Shown here one piece after another: positions 57,205-64,000 of a DNA stretch of 64,000 nt (positions are counted from its first letter, which is position 1; every line of letters starts with the position of its first letter). A model generated the notes under the pieces. The model worked only from the letters and a program-made list of their open reading frames with translations, was not told where the DNA came from and searched no databases. A program made the translations under genes and the position numbers. Source of the stretch: Brachionus manjavacas (Eukaryota > Rotifera > Eurotatoria > Ploima > Brachionidae); contig JAHQIY010000007.1 in assembly GCA_019054805.1 (NCBI GenBank), positions 2,361,501 through 2,425,500 on the forward strand, read 5' to 3'.

Positions 57205-58191
57205 ATGACAAACTCTTCGGCAGATCAGTTAGGAACTTCAAATGAGAGTATCGAAACTTCTATCAATGACCAGAATGAACAGAGGAAATATGCCTTGGTT
57301 AAATGGCTAGAAAACTCTCAATTCGATGTTAATAATGATTGGTATGGCCGTTTGACATCTGTACCTCATTCCAATATCATTGACTTAGACATAGATGAGC
57401 TAAAGGTAGGAATGGAAATAAGCGTTTTTCGAAATTGTGGAGAAATCTGGCGCGCTCAGGTCATCATACCGAAAACATCCTCAACAAACATGGATGTTCC
57501 TTCAAATACGCCTCGACTAACCAAAGTAAAACCAAAAACACACTCACAAATTAACGAAAAATTCAATGACCACATTGAAGCTTTGGATCACAGTCCGAGC
57601 AGCTTTTTAAATGACTTTGACGATCGTACACCTTCGACTCCTCTTCTTAATCCTACTCTGATGCTGCTTACTACACCAAACAGCAACACCTCACCGGGTC
57701 TTGAACTTAACAACACAACAAACAAGTTAAACAAAGAACTTCAGTACTTGCAGAAAGCAATAAATGATGCTGGTTTGACAGACTTTTATCAGACAAGTTC
57801 TCAAAATAATGACCCTTTGGCGAATTTATCAAGTCAATCTCCAATACTATCCTCAAATTGCTTCAAGACTAATTACAATTATATGACCTCAAGTGGTACA
57901 TGTGTTGAGAATGTTCTTAAGATTCAAAATGAACTTTTGGAGCAACAGAAAGAGCTTAGGAATATTGAAATGGAAACATTGGAGCAATTGAAGCTTCTTC
58001 AGCATAATTTAAATCGCCTGGCAAAAAAATTTGACTCGTTTGAGGCAGTCATTTTAAACAATAATTCAAATGCTACCAATGGTTTGATAAACTCTAACTT
58101 TTTAAATACAAATAATAATCTTAAAACTACCAAGACGAATCTAAATAATAAATTAAATTGTCCCATTCAACAAATTAAAGTGGTCAAATAG
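57205..58191 (+). CDS. uncharacterised nuclear-type protein with N-terminal KYALVKWLE module and C-terminal coiled coil
   Basis: Single exon. The first ATG in a good context is at 57205, giving 328 residues; codons upstream are Lys-rich and lack an ATG. Residues about 28-90 (KYALVKWLENS...VPHSNIIDLDIDELKVGMEISVF...IWRAQVI) resemble the small Tudor/SH3-like module found ahead of BEN domains and in some transposon-derived DNA-binding proteins. The middle is Ser/Thr/Pro/Asn-rich and looks disordered. Residues about 245-285 (ENVLKIQNELLEQQKELRNIEMETLEQLKLLQHNLNRL) form a coiled coil. No BEN or other DNA-binding domain is seen. Function unknown; a chromatin or transcription role is only a guess. 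Confidence 0.6.
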   Translation: MTNSSADQLGTSNESIETSINDQNEQRKYALVKWLENSQFDVNNDWYGRLTSVPHSNIIDLDIDELKVGMEISVFRNCGEIWRAQVIIPKTSSTNMDVPSNTPRLTKVKPKTHSQINEKFNDHIEALDHSPSSFLNDFDDRTPSTPLLNPTLMLLTTPNSNTSPGLELNNTTNKLNKELQYLQKAINDAGLTDFYQTSSQNNDPLANLSSQSPILSSNCFKTNYNYMTSSGTCVENVLKIQNELLEQQKELRNIEMETLEQLKLLQHNLNRLAKKFDSFEAVILNNNSNATNGLINSNFLNTNNNLKTTKTNLNNKLNCPIQQIKVVK

Positions 58192-58488
58192 AGTAAAATT
58201 TCTTTTCTTTTTTTGTTTAATATTATTTATTAAAATATATAATGTACTAAAAATATTTGGTAGAGACTAATATAACTCATGCTTTCATGTTTTTTTCCCA
58301 TTTAAAATGTAAAAATCCAAACTTATTTGTTCTAATTGATGTTTTTTTTTCTATCTTAACGATGTAAATTCTAAAAACTTGATTATTAAAATAAAATTTT
58401 CAAATAATTTTCTTTAATTTGATACCTAAACACAAATCTAATGTCTAAACGATTGATTTTTCGTCGAATTTTTTTTTCAAAATCGTTT
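58192..58488. other. AT-rich 3' flank
   Basis: Presumed 3' UTR of the coiled-coil gene, followed by AT-rich spacer. Confidence 0.4.
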
Positions 58489-58846
58489 TTGGTTATTACT
58501 AAAACACGGACCTCCAGTTTTTAGATAAAACATGGACCCATACCTATTTTTAAATAAGAAGCATTTAAGTTTTTAAAACAAAAAAGCTTTATTTTATTAA
58601 TTTTCTCAAATAGTAAAGTTAAATCTAAGTAATAATTTAATTGAAAACTAAAAAAAATAAATATTTAATTTTGTAAACTATCTATTTATTTCAAGTTTAA
58701 ATAAAGGTCGAACCGAATGTGCAATGGTTTAGATTTTTGTCTTGCGTGAAAGCTTTTAAAATTCTGTTCTAAAAAAATTGTAGGGGATAAGTAATGGTGT
58801 TTTACTTTGAGAGATAGGTATGGGTCCGTGTTTTAGTAATAACCAA
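58489..58846. mobile_element. MITE with 24-bp perfect terminal inverted repeats
   Basis: TTGGTTATTACTAAAACACG... at 58489-58512 is exactly inverted at 58823-58846. A second matching block (GGACCCATACCTAT) inside both ends shows that the arms are longer, with about 27 bp inserted in the left arm. At 358 bp with no coding capacity, it is a non-autonomous DNA transposon. Confidence 0.85.
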
Positions 58847-58959
58847 TATTTTATCATCTAGTTACATAATAATAAATAAAAGCTACGGCACGCATGCCTG
58901 CGGAGAAGTCTTACTGGGAAAACATCTTTGGTAGCTAGATGCATAAAAATCTAGTAACA

Positions 58960-59500
58960 TTAGTTAATTAATAGTTTTCTGTTTAACAATAAGTACAATC
59001 TTTGAACCCTTAAACTTCCCAACCTCCTCAAATTCCCCCAAGTCCACCAGAATATTTCCATGCATCGAGCCTGTTCCTGAACTGGTTTACACTCGAGGCA
59101 CCGATTACTATCTCAGGTAGTCTGTGCCACTCTCTGATTACACAATTTATGAAATTGTTTTCACGCTGGGCGCAGTTTGTAGATGCTTGGACGAAGAGAC
59201 GCCTCTTGAGCCCTCTAATAATATTTTATGCAAAACCCTTAATAAAATGTTCATAAAAATCTTAAAAGATTCCTTCAATCAAAAAATTGAAAGAAAAATA
59301 GAAAAATTTTATATGATCTATTATTATTGAAATCTTAATTAAATTGAGTCCGATATCTTTAAAAAATCATTAAATTTGGGTTGACTGGGAAGTTGCGGAT
59401 TCTCAGAACGACTTTAGTTGCTCGTCTTTGTACTTTCTCAAGAATGTTGTTGTTCTTGGCGGTGCAGGGAGACCAGACCACTGCTGTATATTCAAAAATA
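58960..59500 (-). pseudogene. LINE (CR1/L2-like) reverse transcriptase C-terminal fragment
   Basis: The minus strand reads FEYTAVVWSPCTAKNNNILEKVQRRATKVV (59500-59400), then after damage KRRLFVQASTNCAQRENNFINCVIREWHRLPEIVIGASSVNQFRNRLDAW (59220-59060). Both are consensus blocks of the CR1/L2 thumb and tail. Frameshifts separate them. Confidence 0.82.
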
Positions 59501-60597
59501 AAATTTTATTTGTGTGAAAAACAAAATTACAGAGTATTCGGCAATTTCTTTAAAAATGATGGTTTAAAATTTAAAAAAATCATTCAAGGCTAAACTATTT
59601 TAAAAAAAATTATAGAGCTTCAAATTATAAAGGTAGGTCGCGCAGGAACAACAAAAAAGTTAATTCCTCTATCAAAAAGCGACCAACCCGCCTATTTTTT
59701 TTAATTAATAGCTTAATATCTCATCTATAAAAGTTGGTAGGCATTTGACAAAATCTAATCTACTTTTTCTCCCAGAGACTCTTGAATTAGAGGATAAAAA
59801 GATCTCCGATTTACCTTTTTCATCTGGGGCACTTAAATAATCATTAATTTAAAGACAGAAATAACCTCAATAGTTAAAACACAAACAAATACCTAGGCTA
59901 TAAGAGGCAAGCGTTCGTCAGATTTTCAAAAAAACGTTATTACAAATTATTTTGTAGATTAGTTCCTCTTAATCACTTTTACTTTTCTGTATTTTTCACA
60001 ATCGGATAATTATCCTTATTGTGAACTAAAACTATAAAAGAAATAAAAAAAATCAAAATTTTTAAAGACTTAAGGGTTGTTAATCAGAAAAATACAATTT
60101 ATTCACAAATTTATTTTTTATTTAAAAGTAAGATATTTTATTTTTTAGTTTGTTAATTTTTTGTGGTGTACCTCTTACCACTTCTTCTTAATATAATTCG
60201 TCGTCTTTGTAAATCTGATCGGTTGATCCAATTGTTGATGTTAACCTTTGAATATTCTCAGACTGTATTTCTTAAGCTTTTCGGGCTTTTTTTGGTTTAC
60301 CTCTATTTCGTTTCTCAACAATTGGCACATTCTTAGCTTCATTGGGGATCGATTAAGATCAATAGTTATTATGATAAACAATTAATTGAAATAAAGTAAT
60401 TTAGGAGACAGTTAAATTCATTTCAATTTAAAATAATAATAATAATGATAAAATTAGATGATTTAAGTAATATTTACTGTTTATTTTAAAATTAAAATGA
60501 GTATAGAAAAATTTTCATGTTTCATTTTATTAATAAAATTAAAAAAAAAATTAATAAAATATCGAAATTTTTTTAAAAATAATTCAGTATCATAAAT
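59501..60597. other. intergenic with a possible transposon trace
   Basis: The minus strand at about 60340-60170 reads PNEAKNVPIVEKRNRGKPKKARKA then a stop. The KRxRGRPKK AT-hook-like wording occurs in several transposon-linked proteins. It is too short and broken to annotate. The remainder is AT-rich. Confidence 0.35.
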
Positions 60598-60714
60598 CTA
60601 TTCAGGTTGATAATCAAGATCAAAATCTGGGCCTCTAACTTGATTTAAATTTTGTCCAAAAGATTTTCCGAACTTTTTCTGTTTTTTTTTCGGAGTTTTG
60701 AAACCTTCAGCCAT
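60598..60714 (-). CDS. possible micro-ORF, 38 residues, Lys-rich then acidic
   Basis: The ATG at 60712-60714 in the context CCATGG (minus: TTTCCATGGC) opens MAEGFKTPKKKQKKFGKSFG..., ending DFDLDYQPE and a TAG at 60598-60600. The good start context and non-random polar composition are the only support. It could instead be a terminal exon of the RING gene just upstream on the same strand. Low confidence. Confidence 0.25.
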   Translation of the reverse strand: MAEGFKTPKKKQKKFGKSFGQNLNQVRGPDFDLDYQPE

Positions 60715-60834
60715 GGAAAAATTTCGATTGCACAAGCTAAGAATTTTTACATGGACCAAAAGTTTGTGCTCATTTTTACTATAATTGTGATATCTCTAAA
60801 ATTTTAAAAATTTTAATTCAGATTTAAATAAGAA

Positions 60835-62061
60835 TTATTCGCAAATTACGTTCAAAGATGCAAGTCTGCAAAATCCGGGTGAAAAACATTGTATACAAGA
60901 TTTCTTAAACAGAGGTTTATTCATTACAGGCATTAATTGCATCGAGTACTCAACATTAATAGCACAAAAGTTGAAATTATTTGAACATAATAAACCACCC
61001 AAACAATTTATCTCACCAAATTTATTCTCTTCTAATTTTACTCCTACATAGAACGTAATTCCGTTTACTAAAAATTCTTCACCAAAAACGGACTTATTTT
61101 CGAATTGATTTAAATCTTTTAAATCTAAAATAAATTTTCGTTGATTTTTCGATTGCATAAAATCTGAATTTTTTATATTCGGAAAATTAAACAATTTCGA
61201 TTCCAAATCGAAGCCTTCATTCAAAAGTAAACTGTTCTTGAAACGCCTTATATTCTCGTTTACAATCTTTCTTTGTTTATCTATCCTCTGTTTTAAAGAA
61301 GAATATACTTTGGCATCTGTTTTTAAAATTTTCAAATCTTTGATATAACTTTTATATTCTATTTTGGATTTTTCAATCTCTTCATGTATATTTTTCTCCT
61401 TTAGGACATTCTCTTTAAAATTTAATGATCTATCTAATGCAGATTTGTACTCAACCAGCAATTTTGCATATGATTGATCTATAAGCGAATCAATCATATA
61501 TTTAGCAGACTTAATTTTACTTTCCAAAATCGAATAGAACTCATCGTTGTTGTCTATCGTTTTAAAATCAATTTCAGCTAATTCCAAATAAGGTCCAACT
61601 AGATTTTTTATACTGGTAAAAAAGGCTTTTTTTGGAACATTCAGCTCATGTAGCAGATTTTGGGAACGAATCTTATTTTCAAGCTTAAGTTCTTGGCGCT
61701 TTGAAGCAAGTTGATCAATAATTTCATCAAAAAATTGACTCACAAATAAATATGGATTTCTTACCAAATTATTTAACATTTCAAGTGAATTTTCAAGTTT
61801 GGAACAGGATTCTTCAGCTGCTCGGAATTGTTCACCCATGTCTAAATTATGTATATTCGTTTCAAAAAGTAAATTGACAAGTTTGTTCAATGGGAAACCG
61901 TCTTTTGGAACATGATGGATTTTTATGCATGAGGGACAACATAGGTCTTCTATTGAATTGGTATGTTTTCGACAAATAGTCTCTCCACACGGCAGAATTA
62001 CACATTCGCTAAGTGTACCATGACATATTTTGCAATCAAATATACTTTTTAGTGTCGACAT
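60835..62061 (-). CDS. RING-type finger, coiled coil and MATH-like domain protein
   Basis: 408 residues from the ATG at 62061. A N-terminal RING-like finger (residues about 10-46: CKICHGTLSECVILPCGETICRKH...CCPSC) has C-x2-C, C-x-x-x-I-C-x-x-H and C-x2-C in C3HC4 order. There follow about 200 residues of charged coiled coil (KQRIDKQRKIVNENIRRFK). A C-terminal segment from about residue 310 begins like a MATH/TRAF domain (FILDLKDLNQF, SVFGEEFLVNGITFYVGVKL, GGLLCSN, INVEYSMQL). It ends earlier than expected for MATH; the final 25 residues could include a frameshift or unspliced intron, since another frame there reads FADLHLFER. Likely an E3 ubiquitin ligase of a lineage-expanded TRIM37/TRAF-like group. 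Substrate unknown. Confidence 0.7.
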   Translation of the reverse strand: MSTLKSIFDCKICHGTLSECVILPCGETICRKHTNSIEDLCCPSCIKIHHVPKDGFPLNKLVNLLFETNIHNLDMGEQFRAAEESCSKLENSLEMLNNLVRNPYLFVSQFFDEIIDQLASKRQELKLENKIRSQNLLHELNVPKKAFFTSIKNLVGPYLELAEIDFKTIDNNDEFYSILESKIKSAKYMIDSLIDQSYAKLLVEYKSALDRSLNFKENVLKEKNIHEEIEKSKIEYKSYIKDLKILKTDAKVYSSLKQRIDKQRKIVNENIRRFKNSLLLNEGFDLESKLFNFPNIKNSDFMQSKNQRKFILDLKDLNQFENKSVFGEEFLVNGITFYVGVKLEENKFGEINCLGGLLCSNNFNFCAINVEYSMQLMPVMNKPLFKKSCIQCFSPGFCRLASLNVICE

Positions 62062-63047
62062 TTTTAAAAATTTTATAAGTTAATAAATTCCAAAGCTTTA
62101 AATTAAAAAAAAAAAATATTCAAAAAATTAAAAAATTTTCTATTTTAAGAATTTAGGATTTTAAATTACTAGGATTGAAATCAAGAAATCTCTTTATTCC
62201 TTCATTTATATTGCAGATATCGTGAAAACTAAATTTTCTATTAAATTCTAGGTTTAATTTTTTTTAAATTTAAAAAATAAAATAGTTTTCGAAAAAAGGT
62301 CAAAAAAATAATTTTTCAGAAAAATAATAAACAGTTTCTTTTTATAATTAAAAAGTTTTTTTGTTTCGCTAAACATCTAGATCAGTTTTTTAAAAACTTA
62401 AATAAAAATTTTTAATAAATTACATTATTTTTTGTAAAATCTTTATTGAAAATCATTTTAATTCAGTAATACTTAATTAAATACTAGCTTTTCCTTTTAG
62501 CTCATAATACCCTTTATTTGTCTTTCTATGTCAAAAACGTTGATTAGACGTTAAATAAATGAAGCTTAGATTGAATCCTTAATTATTTCTGATTACGGTT
62601 GACAGTCAATTGAACAATTGTTTAAGACTAAAATATCTATAGCTAGTGTTTCTCATTTTTCTCTTTTAAATTTAGACTTTTCAATAATTAAAGAAATCAA
62701 TTATTTTATTATCTAAGAAATATGCAAGACCAAATTAAATTAAAATAATAGTCTCAAAGTTTATTTTATCCATTTAATCAATATAAAAAAAACATATTGA
62801 TTAAAAAAAAACTTAAAAAATCTACAAAAAAATTTTATTTTTTTTTCTTAGTACAACCGTTTGGGCAGAAAAACCTTTTTTTCTTCATGACAGCATTTCA
62901 AGTTTTACAAATATTTTCAATAGATAAAACTACATCATTCGGCTTTCGTTCTGAATACAGTCAGGTGTTTGATGCTGTAGACCCGATTTTGTTTCTTTTT
63001 TTGCTCCACGCTTTTTGTTCTTGTTTATCTCACCGTTTTGCACTTTA
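62062..63047. other. intergenic, little recognised
   Basis: AT-rich. At about 62850-63040 the minus strand has a second frame that continues the hypothetical gene to the right (NIKEMESKVQNGEINKNKKRGAKK, ending at a TAG near 62937), and further on MKKKRFFCPNGCTKK. These may be exons or pseudogene pieces. Confidence 0.35.
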
Positions 63048-63246
63048 GATTCCATTTCCTTAATATTATCAAATTCAGGTATTCAGGTAGTTTAAATTCA
63101 ATATTCCTATCTCTTGTTCTCTTGTCAGATTCTTTCAAGACTTTTTGACATGGAAATGAATCCGCATCATTAAGAGTTTCGTCTTCATGATTAAGTAATA
63201 CGCTTTCACTTGATTTGGTCTGATCGACGGATTTCATGTTGAGCAT
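63048..63246 (-). CDS. hypothetical protein, partial model
   Basis: The minus frame from an ATG near 63244-63246 (MLNMKSVDQTKSSESVLL...) gives a polar, charged stretch: NHEDETLNDADSFPCQKVLKESDKRTRDRN, then FKLPEYLN. Composition is more protein-like than its surroundings, but there is no known domain. A frame change near 63080 would extend it with a Lys-rich tail (KKRGAKKETKSG). It might be a transposon leftover. Kept at low confidence. Confidence 0.3.
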
Positions 63247-64000
63247 GAATTTGACGATGATTGTAATCAAGTTTTTTTTTATTGTGTTTAGCTGAAAAAT
63301 ATTCACTTTCCTTAGAAAGAATTTCAATTTATTTACTAACTGGATAAGAACTTAATTTGTTGTCAATTGAAAAAATATATCGAGTTTTTATGACTTTAGT
63401 TGCAATTTATTTGATAAAGGTGAAAAATTATTAGATGTTTTTATTAATTTAATTAGTTTGTTCGGAAAAAAATAAAGAGATACAAATACATAATTTTTGT
63501 TGATATTTTATAAAAGTTTGTGATAATTTTTACTTAAATTTATTGTATTCGATACTGACAGCCGATTTCATTTTGATTGAAATATTTTTCTAAAAGCTGG
63601 ATTTTTTTAGTCATGAATGATTTTGTTTGTGTCAAAAGACAAGTGCAGCACTAATAATTAGAAAGATATTGTTAAAATCGACTATTATTTTCTTCAATTA
63701 AAAATAAAACTTGCCTAAAAAAAAACTTTTTAAATATAATTTAATTAAACCAATCCACAAAATATTTTTTATTAAACTTTCCAATTTTTGAAATGAGCAT
63801 TAGTTTTCAAATCAATAGACTTGTTTCATAAAATTAACCGATTGACTAATCGTTTGGGTTCAAATTGCAAGAAATAACGAAATCATAATCCAAACTATTT
63901 GAGTCCTTTTCAATTTATTGATTTTTTTTTAATTAATTAATTTTAATAAGATTTGATTTAGATTTATGATTTTCACTTGTGTTTAAAGTTGTAGATTATT
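63247..64000. other. terminal AT-rich region, no gene seen
   Basis: No convincing coding stretch, repeat pair or RNA gene up to the window end. Confidence 0.4.

Overview
The window reads as nuclear DNA of a small-genome animal. It is very AT-rich, genes are split by many tiny introns (about 43-60 bp, GT..AG), and the recognisable genes are metazoan: CFAP77, TMEM245, GPR107/108, GGA, a neprilysin, an aminopeptidase N, a MYND protein and PTCD2. LINE and DNA-transposon debris lies between them. The AT content, minimal introns and TE mix suggest a monogonont rotifer such as Brachionus; this is inference, because no marker gene fixes the taxon.

Layout. 0-6 kb: the 3' end of CFAP77, a dead Tc1/mariner element, and an intronless TMEM245. 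7-15.3 kb: a piggyBac remnant, GPR107/108 (six exons, minus), an intergenic foldback element, a LINE relic and GGA (four exons, minus). 15.6-21.7 kb is a transposon graveyard. It holds a RAG1/Transib-type transposase pseudogene on the minus strand with recognisable catalytic and zinc-binding residues, and upstream of it a second decayed transposase-like protein of another family. 22.2-26.3 kb: an M13 (neprilysin-like) peptidase in about eleven exons. 27.4-29.7 kb: LINE debris. 30.5-31.1 kb: a short MYND protein. 31.5-35.7 kb: an M1 aminopeptidase with a mucin-like stalk encoded by a 9 x 42 bp minisatellite. 35.8-41.8 kb: a secreted protein made of about eight almost identical 654-bp units after one diverged unit. 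42.7-45.2 kb: PTCD2-like and a VWA protein with a CaaX-like end. 47.3-48.5 kb: a multi-pass membrane protein. 49.4-50.6 kb: a LINE. 51.3-52.6 kb: a membrane-anchored EGF/trypsin-like pseudoprotease. 54.5-55.1 kb: a secreted beta-trefoil-like protein. 57.2-58.2 kb: a coiled-coil protein. 60.8-62.1 kb: a RING/coiled-coil/MATH-like protein.

These genes do not form an operon or pathway. Shared themes are ectoenzymes of the cell surface (M13, M1, S1-like) and secretory-route proteins (GPR107, GGA). The points most worth following are the RAG1-like relic, the homogenised repeat protein, the possibly prenylated VWA protein and the pseudoprotease.
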